Part shown: in pieces, positions 52,540 through 61,726 of the stretch
How positions within the stretch are numbered: position 1 is the stretch's first letter
How the letters are laid out: every line of letters starts with the position of its first letter
Source of the DNA: Paracoccaceae bacterium
GTDB taxonomy: Bacteria > Pseudomonadota > Alphaproteobacteria > Rhodobacterales > Rhodobacteraceae
NCBI GenBank assembly: GCA_002708925.1
Contig: PAPN01000055.1
Span: forward strand, 1 to 64,000
DNA: 64,000 nucleotides
Reading direction: 5' to 3'
Program-made: the position numbers and the translations under genes
The notes under the pieces: model-generated
The model's database searches: none
The model's input: only the letters and a program-made list of their open reading frames with translations
What the model was told of the DNA's origin: nothing

Positions 52540-52567
52540 CGGACACCATAACGGTACCCCATGCGCC
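52523..52567 (+). promoter_or_regulatory. ilv antiterminator hairpin
   Basis: GGCGCATGGG (52523-52532) pairs perfectly with CCCATGCGCC (52558-52567), with three extra pairs inside (52536-52538 with 52555-52557). It overlaps the last codons and stop of the leader peptide, so a ribosome at the stop prevents its formation, and its 3' arm takes three bases of the terminator stem. Confidence 0.7.
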
Positions 52568-52595
52568 CCCGACTGAACATCGGGGGCTTTTCTTT
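52565..52595 (+). terminator. ilv attenuator terminator
   Basis: A perfect 8-bp stem GCCCCCGA (52565-52572) / TCGGGGGC (52580-52587) with a 7-nt loop is followed by TTTTCTTT. It lies between the leader peptide and the ilvI start, 37 bp upstream of the latter. Confidence 0.85.
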
Positions 52596-52631
52596 GGCAG
52601 ATACAGTGACGTCGTAAACGGAGCAAACAAG

Positions 52632-54386
52632 ATGACACGTCAAATGACCGGAGCGAAAATGGTAGTTCAAGCCCTCAAGGATCAGGGTGTGGACGTCGTA
52701 TTCGGATACCCCGGTGGCGCTGTGCTACCGATTTACGATGAGATTTTTCAGCAAAATGACATCCGTCACATTCTGGTGCGCCACGAACAGGGCGCGGTGC
52801 ACGCCGCCGAGGGCTATGCCCGCTCGACCGGGAAACCGGGCTGCGTTCTGGTGACCTCGGGGCCTGGGGCCACCAATGCGGTGACCGGGCTGACCGATGC
52901 GCTGCTGGACAGCATCCCGATTGTTGTGCTGACCGGCCAGGTGCCGACCTTCATGATCGGCTCGGACGCCTTCCAAGAGGCGGACACGGTGGGCATCACC
53001 CGCTCGTGCACGAAACATAACTGGCTGGTCAAGGAAACCGATCAGCTGGCCGCCACCCTGCACGAGGCCTTTCACGTTGCCACCTCGGGCCGCCCTGGCC
53101 CGGTGCTGATCGACATTCCCAAGGACGTGCAATTCGCCACCGGCGAATATACCGCCCCGCAGAAGGTCTCGACCAGCCGCTACAAACCGCAGGTCAAAGG
53201 CGACATGGAGGCCATCACCGAGCTGGTCGCCGCGATTGAGACCGCAAAGAAGCCGGTTTTCTATACCGGCGGCGGGGTGATCAACTCGGGCCCCGCGGCC
53301 AGCACCCTGCTGCGCGAACTGGTGGAACAGACCGGATTTCCAATCACCAGCACGCTGATGGGCCTGGGGGCCTACCCGGCCTCGGGCGATAAATGGCTGG
53401 GGATGCTGGGGATGCACGGCCTGTACGAGGCCAACATGGCGATGCACGACTGCGACCTGATGATCAACATCGGCGCGCGGTTCGATGACCGGATCACCGG
53501 CCGCATCGACGCGTTCAGCCCAGGCTCGGTCAAGGCGCATATCGACATTGACCCGTCCTCGATCAACAAGGTGATCCGCGTGGACATCCCGATTGTCGGC
53601 GATGTGGCCCATGTGCTGGAGGACATCCTGAAAGTCTGGAAAGCCCGTGGACGCCAGACCGACAAGGCCGCGCTGAGCGAATGGTGGAAACAGCTGGACG
53701 CGTGGAAATCGGTGAAATGCCTGACCTACAAGGGCTCGGACAAGATCATCAAACCGCAATACGCGCTGGAACGGCTGGAGGCCCTGACCAAGGACCACGA
53801 CCGCTATATCTGCACCGAGGTCGGCCAGCACCAGATGTGGGCCGCGCAGTTCCTGGGCTTTGACGATCCCAACCGCTGGATGACCTCGGGCGGTCTGGGC
53901 ACGATGGGCTATGGCACGCCGGCCTCGATCGGGGTGCAGATGGCGCATCGTGACAGCCTGGTGATCAACGTCGCGGGCGAGGCCAGCTGGCTGATGAACA
54001 TGCAGGAAATGGGCACCGCCGTTCAGTTCCGCCTGCCGGTGAAACAGTTCATCCTGAACAACGAACGCCTGGGCATGGTCCGCCAGTGGCAGGAACTGCT
54101 GCATGGCGAGCGCTACTCGCATTCGTGGTCCGAGGCCCTGCCCGATTTCGTCAAGCTGGCCGAGGCCTTTGGCGCCAAGGGCATCTATTGCGACAACCCC
54201 GACGATCTGGATGACGCCATCCTGGAGATGATCAACTATGACGGGCCGGTGATCTTCGATTGCCTGGTGGAAAAGCACGAAAACTGCTTCCCGATGATCC
54301 CGTCGGGCGCGCCGCATAATGAAATGCTGATGGGCGATGCCAACACCCAGGACGCCATCGGCAAAACCGGCGCCGTTCTGGTGTGA
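52632..54386 (+). CDS. ilvI: acetolactate synthase, large (catalytic) subunit
   Basis: A 584-residue thiamine-diphosphate enzyme that makes 2-acetolactate or 2-aceto-2-hydroxybutyrate, the first common step of Val, Leu and Ile synthesis. The catalytic Glu52 is in VRHEQGAVHAAEGYAR, and the ThDP/Mg motif is AGEASWLMNMQE. FAD-binding and central domains are typical. The ATG at 52632 starts the homologous sequence; the longer frame from 52521 overlaps the attenuator. It is followed by the small-subunit gene by 59 bp. Expression is expected to be attenuated by branched-chain aminoacyl-tRNA. Confidence 0.95.
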   Translation: MTRQMTGAKMVVQALKDQGVDVVFGYPGGAVLPIYDEIFQQNDIRHILVRHEQGAVHAAEGYARSTGKPGCVLVTSGPGATNAVTGLTDALLDSIPIVVLTGQVPTFMIGSDAFQEADTVGITRSCTKHNWLVKETDQLAATLHEAFHVATSGRPGPVLIDIPKDVQFATGEYTAPQKVSTSRYKPQVKGDMEAITELVAAIETAKKPVFYTGGGVINSGPAASTLLRELVEQTGFPITSTLMGLGAYPASGDKWLGMLGMHGLYEANMAMHDCDLMINIGARFDDRITGRIDAFSPGSVKAHIDIDPSSINKVIRVDIPIVGDVAHVLEDILKVWKARGRQTDKAALSEWWKQLDAWKSVKCLTYKGSDKIIKPQYALERLEALTKDHDRYICTEVGQHQMWAAQFLGFDDPNRWMTSGGLGTMGYGTPASIGVQMAHRDSLVINVAGEASWLMNMQEMGTAVQFRLPVKQFILNNERLGMVRQWQELLHGERYSHSWSEALPDFVKLAEAFGAKGIYCDNPDDLDDAILEMINYDGPVIFDCLVEKHENCFPMIPSGAPHNEMLMGDANTQDAIGKTGAVLV

Positions 54387-54445
54387 TGAGCCTCGGGGGG
54401 CCCAGCGTCCCCCGCCCCCAAAGGATAGAAAAGAAGAGAAACGAC

Positions 54446-55006
54446 ATGTCTGCTCTACAAATCAAAAAAGGCTCGTCCAAGCATTCCGCCTATAACCTGC
54501 GGCCCAATTTTTCCGATGTCAGCGAAAAGCACACTCTGGCCGTCATCGTGGATAACGAGGCCGGGGTTCTGGCCCGCGTCATCGGCCTGTTTGGCGCGCG
54601 CGGCTATAACATCGACAGCCTGACCGTGGCCGAGATCGACCACGCGGGCCATCGTTCCCGCATCACCATCGTCACCACCGGCACGCCGCAGGTGATCGAA
54701 CAGATCAAGGCGCAGCTGGGCCGCATCGTGCCCGTGCACGAGGTCCATGACCTGACCGTCGAGGGCGACGCGGTGGAACGCGAGCTGGCGCTGATCAAGG
54801 TCCAGGGCGAAGGCGACAAACGGGTCGAGGCCCTGCGTCTGGCCGATATTTTCCGCGCCAATGCGGTGGACAGCACGCTGGGCAGCTTTGTCTTTGAAAT
54901 CACCGGCACGCCCGAGAAAATCGACGCCTTTGCCGATCTGATGCGCCCTCTGGGCCTGGTCGAGGTGGCGCGCACCGGCGTGGCCGCCCTGTCGCGCGGG
55001 CTGTAA
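54446..55006 (+). CDS. ilvN: acetolactate synthase, small (regulatory) subunit
   Basis: A 186-residue regulatory subunit. An ACT domain (about 30-105) with HTLAVIVDNEAGVLARVIG and FGARGYNIDSLTVA binds valine for feedback inhibition; the C-terminal ALS_ss domain follows. The ATG at 54446 has AAGAAGAGAA upstream. It is the second gene of the ilv operon, ending at a strong hairpin. Naming as ilvN versus ilvH is arbitrary. Confidence 0.95.
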   Translation: MSALQIKKGSSKHSAYNLRPNFSDVSEKHTLAVIVDNEAGVLARVIGLFGARGYNIDSLTVAEIDHAGHRSRITIVTTGTPQVIEQIKAQLGRIVPVHEVHDLTVEGDAVERELALIKVQGEGDKRVEALRLADIFRANAVDSTLGSFVFEITGTPEKIDAFADLMRPLGLVEVARTGVAALSRGL

Positions 55007-55024
55007 TTCTTCCCGCTAAATTTG

Positions 55025-55056
55025 CCGCCCCCCGGAATGCCCGTTCCGGGGGGCGG
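55025..55056. terminator. strong hairpin terminator between ilvN and the EF-hand gene
   Basis: A perfect 13-bp GC-rich stem CCGCCCCCCGGAA / TTCCGGGGGGCGG with a 6-nt loop sits between convergent genes; TTTT comes 5 nt after it on the plus strand. Confidence 0.75.
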
Positions 55057-55063
55057 TGTCGTT

Positions 55064-55306
55064 TTAGCTCTGCTGCGGCAGCAGGCCCGCCTCGACCATT
55101 GCGGCGGCCTCGGCGGCGTCCAGCAGACCATCGGCCGAGATGTCATAGCCGTTGAACACGTCCTGAGTAACGGCATCGGACACGGCCTGCACCTCTTGCA
55201 GGCTGTAGGCGCCATCCCCATCCGTATCAATGGCGGCGTCGATGCCTTCGGCCCACAGCGGAGTTGCCAGAGTGACAGCGGCAGCGGCGATCATGTATTT
55301 GGTCAT
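55064..55306 (-). CDS. exported EF-hand protein (80 aa)
   Basis: An 80-residue protein with an N-terminal signal peptide (to about residue 19, LATPLWA). An EF-hand loop DTDGDGAYSLQE follows directly, and a second, degenerate DISADGLLDAAE comes later. It is likely a small periplasmic Ca2+-binding protein. The ATG at 55306 is preceded by AAAGGACC; the longer frame to 55420 has no signal peptide. Function is unknown. Confidence 0.82.
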   Translation of the reverse strand: MTKYMIAAAAVTLATPLWAEGIDAAIDTDGDGAYSLQEVQAVSDAVTQDVFNGYDISADGLLDAAEAAAMVEAGLLPQQS

Positions 55307-55574
55307 TTTCAGGGTCCTTTCCGGTTTTAACGCAGCGCGTCTGTGCGCTGTACACAGACCATGCCCCCCACGCGCAGATGCCGGAACCTCGGGCGGTTTA
55401 GCCCCCGTTTTCCAGCGCACATTCGCGTGAATTGCCCCTGCGGCTCGGCAAGGAAAGGACCAGAAAAACCCCCGCGCGGCCGCTTGCCTGCTGCCCGGCC
55501 CCGAAACAGCAAAACGCCGCCCAGTTCGGCGGCATTTCCCTCATAAGCTGAATTTTGCCAGATCTGCTGCCCGA

Positions 55575-56372
55575 TCAGGATTCGGATTCGGGCTGCGCCT
55601 CGGCAGCTTCGATCAGCAGATGATAGAGGTGCCAGGTTGCGTGCCCCAACAAGGGCAGCACCACATAGAGCCCCAAAAACCCCGGCAGCATCCCCAGAAA
55701 CGTCACCACCGCGATGAACACGGCCCAGACCAGCATCGGCACGGGATTTTGCGCGACGGTCTGAAAGCTGGTGATCATGGCGGTGACGAAATCGACCTCG
55801 CGGTCCAGCAGCATCGGCAGGCTGATCACCGTGATCATATACAGCAGCAAGGCAAACAGCGCCCCCACAACCGTGCCCACCGCCAGCATCATCAGGCCAT
55901 TCGCGGTCAGGTACACCTCGAATGACGAGGACACATTGGTCATCGTGCTCAGCCCCAGAAACAGCGCAAAAATCATATGAGCGATGAAAAACCAGAACAA
56001 AAACATAAAGATAACGATAGCGCAGATCGAAGGCAGCTGCCGTTTGGACTGCATCATCACCACGCCGAAAATCTGGTACAGGTCCATCGCGCGCCCCTGC
56101 TGGATGCGCCGGCTGACCTCGTACAGACCGACCGCCGCGAAGGGCCCGATCAGCGGGAATCCAACGGCCGCAAAGATCAGCCAATAGGATTTTCCGGTGG
56201 CGACCGTGATCCAGGCAAAGATCAGCCCCAGCCCCACATAGACCGACGAGAACACAAATCCGAACCCCGGCGCGCGCTTCATATCGGTCCAGGCGCGGCG
56301 CAGCGCCTCTTTGAGCATATCAAGATTGGCACGCCCGAATTCAGGCGCCCCGTGCTCCAGCACGTAGGGCAT
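55575..56372 (-). CDS. DUF2189 integral membrane protein
   Basis: A 265-residue protein with about six membrane helices, starting MPYVLEHGAPEFG after a strong GGGAGGAGTG ribosome-binding site (start at 56372 preferred to 56429). The pattern (LKEALRRAWTDMKRAP near 20, GFPLIGPFAAVGLYEVSRR in the first helices, cited in short parts) matches DUF2189. No catalytic motif is visible. The function is unknown; a gap of 132 bp separates it from prfB. Confidence 0.8.
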   Translation of the reverse strand: MPYVLEHGAPEFGRANLDMLKEALRRAWTDMKRAPGFGFVFSSVYVGLGLIFAWITVATGKSYWLIFAAVGFPLIGPFAAVGLYEVSRRIQQGRAMDLYQIFGVVMMQSKRQLPSICAIVIFMFLFWFFIAHMIFALFLGLSTMTNVSSSFEVYLTANGLMMLAVGTVVGALFALLLYMITVISLPMLLDREVDFVTAMITSFQTVAQNPVPMLVWAVFIAVVTFLGMLPGFLGLYVVLPLLGHATWHLYHLLIEAAEAQPESES

Positions 56373-56504
56373 ACACTCCTCCCAGAAATATATTCCTATT
56401 TCAGAGTATGGGAGCGGGTTTTGACGCATAAATCAAGCGCCAGGGCTGCCCGGTGACTGATAAAATGCCGCAAAACGCGTTTTCGCGCCGCAGGTACGTG
56501 GGGG

Positions 56505-57632
56505 TTAGTCCTCGGAATTGGCCTCGGCGCGGGATTTGCCAGAAACCTGCATCGCCAGCGTGGCCGCCATCAGCCCGTCCAGATCGCCATCCAGAACGCC
56601 CGCACTGTCCGAGGTCTCATAGCCCGTCCGCAGATCCTTTACCATCTGGTAAGGCTGAAGCACGTAGGATCGGATCTGACTGCCCCAGCCCGCGTCGCCC
56701 TTGGATTCATGCGCGGCGTTGATCGCCTCGTTGCGGCGGTCCAGTTCCATCTGGTACAGGCGCGATTTCAGCGCTTTCATGGCGATGTCGCGGTTCTGGT
56801 GCTGCGATTTTTCCGAAGACGTCACCACGATCCCGGTGGGCATGTGGGTGATCCGCACCGCCGAATCCGTGGTGTTGACGTGCTGGCCGCCCGCCCCCGA
56901 GGACCGATAGGTATCCACGCGAATATCGGCCGGGTTCACCTCGATTTCGATGTTGTCATCCACCACCGGATACACCCAGACCGAGCTGAACGAGGTATGC
57001 CGCCGCGCCGAGCTGTCATAGGGCGAGATCCGCACCAGACGGTGTACGCCCGATTCCGATTTCAGCCAGCCATAGGCGTTATGCCCGCTGATCTTATAGG
57101 CGGCGGATTTGATACCTGCCTCTTCGCCGTAGCTGATGGATTGCAGCTCGACCTCGTACCCCTTTTTCTCGGCCCAGCGGACATACATCCGCGCCAGCAT
57201 CGAGGCCCAGTCGCAGCTTTCGGTGCCGCCCGCGCCCGAGTTGATTTCCAGGAAGGTATCGGAACTGTCGGCCTCGCCGTCCAGCAGGGCCTCCAGCTCT
57301 TTTTCGGCGGCTTTGACGGCCAGGGCCTTGATCGTGTCCTCAGCCTCTTTGACGACCTCGTCGTCCTCTTCCATCTCGCCCAGTTCGATCAGTTCGATAC
57401 TGTCGTTCAGTTCGGTCTGGATATCATTGTGACCGGCCACCGCATCCAGCAGGGACTGGCGTTCGCGCATCAGCTTCTGCGCGCCTTCGGGATCGTCCCA
57501 CAGGGTCGGATCCTCGACGCGGGCGTCGAATTCCTCAAGCCGGTATTTCACCGTGTCCCAGTTCATGCGCTGCCGCAACAGGGCCAGCGATTTCTCGATA
57601 GCTGCAACGGTGTTCTGAACTTCTGCGCGCAT
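56505..57632 (-). CDS. prfB: peptide chain release factor 2
   Basis: A 375-residue release factor that terminates translation at UGA and UAA. The catalytic GGQ is in [16 protein letters not shown], and the codon-recognition element is SPYD, where E. coli has SPF. The frame is continuous from the start to the end: the programmed +1 frameshift that regulates prfB in E. coli is absent. It is followed, on the same strand, by nothing close and preceded by mrcA (72 bp). Confidence 0.95.
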   Translation of the reverse strand: MRAEVQNTVAAIEKSLALLRQRMNWDTVKYRLEEFDARVEDPTLWDDPEGAQKLMRERQSLLDAVAGHNDIQTELNDSIELIELGEMEEDDEVVKEAEDTIKALAVKAAEKELEALLDGEADSSDTFLEINSGAGGTESCDWASMLARMYVRWAEKKGYEVELQSISYGEEAGIKSAAYKISGHNAYGWLKSESGVHRLVRISPYDSSARRHTSFSSVWVYPVVDDNIEIEVNPADIRVDTYRSSGAGGQHVNTTDSAVRITHMPTGIVVTSSEKSQHQNRDIAMKALKSRLYQMELDRRNEAINAAHESKGDAGWGSQIRSYVLQPYQMVKDLRTGYETSDSAGVLDGDLDGLMAATLAMQVSGKSRAEANSED

Positions 57633-57704
57633 GGGAGGCCCCTGAATTTACGTGTCCGGATTGGGTGATAGCCCAGCCCGCAGGCCGGGGCAAGCGGGGC
57701 TGCG

Positions 57705-60257
57705 TTAATACAGCCCCCCCGAGGACACCGACCCGAACGAGGCCTTCGGCCCCACCACCGCGCGCTGCCCGGTCGAGGTGGTCACCTCTTTCGAGCGCTC
57801 CTGCACCTCATCGAACAGCGGCAGATTCGAGCCCATCGCGAAACCACCGTCATAGGTGATGCCGAAAATCGGCTCTTCACCGTCGCGGAAATATTCGGCC
57901 ACCACATTTTCACCACGCGCATCATTGGCCAGGCGCGCGCCGGTGAAACGGTCGATCTTGATGAAATGCCCGCCCTCGGGGACGCGGAATTTGCCGCCGC
58001 CGTATTTCGCGGTCGCCTTTTTCATGAACTCCTGGAACCCCGGGCCGCACATGGTACCGCCATAGGCCCCCCGCCCCATCGGGCGCGGCGTGTCAAAGCC
58101 GATATAGCAGCCGGCCACGATATTGCTGGTGAACCCGACGAACCACACGTCCTTGGAATCGTTGGTGGTGCCGGTCTTGCCCGCGGTCGGCACGCCCAGA
58201 CGCACAATGCCCGATGCCGTCCCGCGCTGCACCACGCCCTGCATCATCGAGGTCAGCTGATAGGCGGTGATCGCATCCATCACGCGCTCTCGGTTGGTGA
58301 CGATATGCGGGGCCTGGCCGCTGGCCAGCATCGGGTCGTAGCAATCGGTGCAGCTGCGTTTGTCATGGCGGTAAATGGTCTGGCCGTACCGATCCTGCAC
58401 GCGGTCCACCAGGGTGGGCTCGACCCGCTCGCCGCCATTGGCGAACATCGCATAGGCGGCGACCATCTTGAACAGGGTGGTTTCCTCGGCCCCCAAAGAG
58501 TTCGCCAGGAACTCGCCCATACTGTCATAGACGCCGAATTTTTCCGCATAGGCCGCGACGACATCCATGCCCACCTCTTGGGCCAGGCGGATCGTCATCA
58601 GGTTCCGGGACCGTTCGATCCCGGTGCGCAGCGGCGTCGGGCCGTAGAACTGGTTGGACGAGTTTTTCGGCCGCCACAGACCCTGCGGCGTGTTGATCTC
58701 GATCGGGGCGTCGATCACGATCGTGGCCGGGCTATAGCCGCTGTCCAGCGCCGAGGCATAGACGAAGGGCTTGAAACTGGAGCCGGGCTGCCGCTGCGCC
58801 TGTGTGGCGCGGTTGAACACCGAATGCTGATAGCTGAAACCGCCCTGCATGGCGATCACGCGGCCGGTGTTCACGTCCATCGCCATGAACCCGCCCTGCA
58901 CCTCGGGCACCTGACGCAGGGTCCAGCGGATAAAGCTGCCATCGCTGTCCTTGGTCATGGCGCGGACCAGAACCACCTCGCCCACGCTCAGCAGATCGCC
59001 GGCGACGCGCGCCTTGCGGCCCAGTTTATCGTTTTCCAGACGTTTGCGCGCCCAGGTGACGTCCTTGGCGGGAATCCAGTGGCCATCCTCGTCATCGGGA
59101 ATGCTTTCGATTCCGATGCGGGCGTCGTTTTTGCCGACCTCCAGCACCACGGCCGGATACCATTGACCATCCAGCGCAATATCACGCGGCACATCGGCAG
59201 CGGCCAGAGCCGCGCGCCAGGCGTCTTGCGATTTCAGCGCCTCGGGCGGCAGGCTGACGCCCGTGCCATTCCACACCCCGCGCGAGCGGTCGTATTTCTC
59301 CAGCCCCCGGCGCAGAGCCTGCGCCGCATCCACCTGCATTTCAGGGTCAATCGTGGCGCGCACGGACAGACCGCCGGTAAAGAACTCTCCCTCGCCGAAT
59401 TCATCGGACAGCTGGCGGCGGATTTCATCGGTAAAATAATCGCGCGGCGGCAGCGCGGTCTTGAAGCTTTCGAAATCGCCATTCTGGACCGAGCGTAGCG
59501 GCATCGCCCTTTCGGATTCGTAAACCGCTTGGGTGATATAGCCGTTTTCGGCCATTTCCTTCAGAACGAAGTTCCGCCGCGCCAGCACCCGATCCTTATT
59601 GCGGACGGGGTGGAACTTGCCCGGCGCCTTGGGCATCGAGGCCAGCGTCGCCGCCTCGTGCGGGGCCAGCTCGCCCAGGGTCTTGTTGAAATAGGTCTGC
59701 GCGGCGGCGGCCACCCCATAGGAATTCTGACCCAGGAAAATCTCATTCATATAGAGTTCCAGGATCCGGTCCTTGGGCAGGGTTTCCTCCAGCCGGGTGG
59801 CCAGAATGATTTCCTTGATTTTCCGCTCGATCTTGCGTTCGCCGCCCAGCAGGAAGTTCTTCATCACCTGCTGCGTGATCGTCGAGGCCCCGCGCACGTT
59901 CTGCCCCCGCGATTTGACGGCATCCACCGCCGCCGAGACCATGCCCCGCGCGTCATAGCCCTTATGCGTATAGAAATTCTTATCCTCGGCGCTGATAAAA
60001 GCCTGCTTGACCATCTCGGGGATTTCATCGGCCGGGGCGAACAGGCGACGCTCTTTGGCGAATTCGTCGATGATCTGGCCCTCGCCCGAATAAATCCGGC
60101 TGATGGTGGGCGGCTTATACTGCGCCAGGCTTTCGTGGCTGGGCAAATCCTGCCCATAGATCCAGAACACCGCCCCGATGGACAGCGCCACCACGGCCAG
60201 CCCCAGCGTGACCATGGTAAAGATAGAGCCAAAGAAAGAGAGTATGAACCTCAGCAC
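57705..60257 (-). CDS. mrcA: penicillin-binding protein 1A (bifunctional)
   Basis: An 850-residue class A PBP. One N-terminal membrane helix (about 7-33), a GT51 glycosyltransferase domain with EDKNFYTHKG (catalytic Glu91), then a transpeptidase domain with SSFKP (near 494) and KTGTTND (near 692). It polymerises and crosslinks peptidoglycan. Its own promoter is visible just upstream. The downstream gene is prfB and the upstream one amiC, another wall enzyme. Confidence 0.95.
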   Translation of the reverse strand: MLRFILSFFGSIFTMVTLGLAVVALSIGAVFWIYGQDLPSHESLAQYKPPTISRIYSGEGQIIDEFAKERRLFAPADEIPEMVKQAFISAEDKNFYTHKGYDARGMVSAAVDAVKSRGQNVRGASTITQQVMKNFLLGGERKIERKIKEIILATRLEETLPKDRILELYMNEIFLGQNSYGVAAAAQTYFNKTLGELAPHEAATLASMPKAPGKFHPVRNKDRVLARRNFVLKEMAENGYITQAVYESERAMPLRSVQNGDFESFKTALPPRDYFTDEIRRQLSDEFGEGEFFTGGLSVRATIDPEMQVDAAQALRRGLEKYDRSRGVWNGTGVSLPPEALKSQDAWRAALAAADVPRDIALDGQWYPAVVLEVGKNDARIGIESIPDDEDGHWIPAKDVTWARKRLENDKLGRKARVAGDLLSVGEVVLVRAMTKDSDGSFIRWTLRQVPEVQGGFMAMDVNTGRVIAMQGGFSYQHSVFNRATQAQRQPGSSFKPFVYASALDSGYSPATIVIDAPIEINTPQGLWRPKNSSNQFYGPTPLRTGIERSRNLMTIRLAQEVGMDVVAAYAEKFGVYDSMGEFLANSLGAEETTLFKMVAAYAMFANGGERVEPTLVDRVQDRYGQTIYRHDKRSCTDCYDPMLASGQAPHIVTNRERVMDAITAYQLTSMMQGVVQRGTASGIVRLGVPTAGKTGTTNDSKDVWFVGFTSNIVAGCYIGFDTPRPMGRGAYGGTMCGPGFQEFMKKATAKYGGGKFRVPEGGHFIKIDRFTGARLANDARGENVVAEYFRDGEEPIFGITYDGGFAMGSNLPLFDEVQERSKEVTTSTGQRAVVGPKASFGSVSSGGLY

Positions 60258-60288
60258 GGGTGCCCGCCTCTATTGGATTTGCAGCGTC

Positions 60289-60317
60289 TCTATACTGATC
60301 ACAGCCCCAAGCGTCAA
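60289..60317 (-). promoter_or_regulatory. promoter of mrcA
   Basis: On the minus strand, TTGACG (60312-60317) and TATAGA (60289-60294) are separated by exactly 17 bp, placing the start of transcription near 60282, 25 bp before the mrcA ATG. Confidence 0.65.
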
Positions 60318-60369
60318 AACAAGAAGCGTTGATCACATGGCGAGTTTCCGCTGCGCCCCCGCCGCCATC

Positions 60370-60397
60370 AGGGGGAATTTTCACAGGTTTTCCCCCT
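60370..60397 (-). other. stem-loop at the amiC stop codon
   Basis: An 8-bp perfect stem AGGGGGAA / TTCCCCCT with a 12-nt loop; flanking CCAT/ATGG can extend it. It overlaps the amiC stop codon and precedes the mrcA promoter. It lacks a T-run, so it may protect the mRNA end or assist termination. Confidence 0.45.
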
Positions 60398-61622
60398 AAT
60401 GGCGCACCAGATCCTTCAGGGCGGCATCCTCGGTCAGCCATTGACGCAGCGCATCGCGCAAGGCCACCGCCGTCTGGAACCGCCAGTTCCGATCGGTCAG
60501 GTTCTTCATGTCACGGGCCGAGGACATGAATCCCACCTCGATCAGCACCGAGGGAATATCGGCCGATTTCAGCACCGAAAACGAGGCATGGCGAATGGGC
60601 CGCGAATTCACCGGCGTGCCCGCCTGTTTCAGCCCCCGCACCAGGGTCCGGGCCATCCGCTCGGCCCGCGGCTGCGTTTCCTGACGCGCCAGATCCATCA
60701 AGATACCGGCCACCACATCGTCCTGACCGCTCAGATCGACGCCGGACAGGATGTCGTCGCGGTTGTGGCGCTCGGCCAGTTGGCGGGTTGCCTCGTCACT
60801 GGCGCTGTCGCGCAGCAGATAAACCGTCGCACCATGCGCCTGCCCGTTGCCCTCAGCCAAAGCATCCGCGTGTAGCGACAGAAACATATGAGCGCCCGCC
60901 TCATGGGCAATGGCAATGCGCCGCTCAAGCGAAACAAAACTGTCATCCTCGCGCGTCAGCACCACCTTGAACCGCCCCGAACGCACCAGCACTTCCTTCA
61001 GCTGCCTGGCAAAGGCCAGCACCAGATCCTTTTCCCGAAAACCATCGCGCTCGGCCCCCGGATCAATCCCGCCATGGCCGGGGTCCAGAACCACCACATA
61101 GGGCCCCTCGCCCTGCGCCTGCTTTTTCGCCACTCGCGCCGGAGGGGGCAGATCCCAGCGCGGATCATACGGCGCCCCGGCCCCCGCAGCAAACGCCTCC
61201 TCCGAAACCTTGGCCAGCAGAACCCGCAACCGCGCCCTGCCGCTTTCTGCGTCAATCTTCATCTCCACGGTTTGCGGCGCCAACGGCTCGGCCAGATCCA
61301 CCACCATCCGCGACCATCCGGGCCGAAACGCCCCGAACCGCACCCCCGAGGCCCGATCCGCATTCAGCAGCACATCCTTGCTCACCCCGGTCCAGTCGAT
61401 CTCGCGAAAATCCAGAACCAGCCGACGCGGATCATCCAGCGTATATACACGATACGGCACCCCCTGAGACAAGGCCAGCTCCAGCGACAGCCCCCCGCCC
61501 CAGGCATCCTTGATCTGCGAATGGCCCACCTCGACTCGCGCCAGCGCGCTCAGCTCCTGGCCCTGCCCTGCCGCTGGCCACAACGCCAGCATCAGCGCCA
61601 CTATTCGAAAAAATCCACTCAT
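60396..61622 (-). CDS. amiC: N-acetylmuramoyl-L-alanine amidase
   Basis: A 408-residue exported amidase that splits septal peptidoglycan. A signal peptide covers the first ~22 residues, an AMIN domain follows (about 30-130, RVEVGHSQIKDAWGGG-type start, cited short), then an Amidase_3 domain with the zinc motif DPGHGGIDPGA, HADA and LIEVGFMS (metal ligands and catalytic Glu). AMIN domains localise the enzyme to the septum. Adjacent to mrcA on the same strand. Confidence 0.93.
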   Translation of the reverse strand: MSGFFRIVALMLALWPAAGQGQELSALARVEVGHSQIKDAWGGGLSLELALSQGVPYRVYTLDDPRRLVLDFREIDWTGVSKDVLLNADRASGVRFGAFRPGWSRMVVDLAEPLAPQTVEMKIDAESGRARLRVLLAKVSEEAFAAGAGAPYDPRWDLPPPARVAKKQAQGEGPYVVVLDPGHGGIDPGAERDGFREKDLVLAFARQLKEVLVRSGRFKVVLTREDDSFVSLERRIAIAHEAGAHMFLSLHADALAEGNGQAHGATVYLLRDSASDEATRQLAERHNRDDILSGVDLSGQDDVVAGILMDLARQETQPRAERMARTLVRGLKQAGTPVNSRPIRHASFSVLKSADIPSVLIEVGFMSSARDMKNLTDRNWRFQTAVALRDALRQWLTEDAALKDLVRH

Positions 61623-61682
61623 CCGCCCTGTTCCGGCTGCCTCACGCTCACCCTACACCAAGCCCGACTGACCTGCACAGCC

Positions 61683-61720
61683 CCCCGCTTCTTTCTGATC
61701 CAAATACTCAACATCCCGCC
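61683..61720 (+). repeat. intergenic motif with CAAATACTCAA core, copy 2
   Basis: C-run, CTTCTTTC and CCAAATACTCAACATCCC match the arrangement at 23213-23250. Here it sits just beyond the 3' end of the aminotransferase gene. Confidence 0.4.
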
Positions 61721-61726
61721 ATCGCC

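Noticed and set aside
55327-56184. A 285-codon minus-strand frame overlapping the DUF2189 gene
   Set aside because: It is a different frame of the same strand; the DUF2189 frame has proper membrane helices and a strong ribosome-binding site.
56505-57632. Programmed frameshift in prfB
   Set aside because: The frame is open throughout with no internal UGA or upstream Shine-Dalgarno-like slip site.
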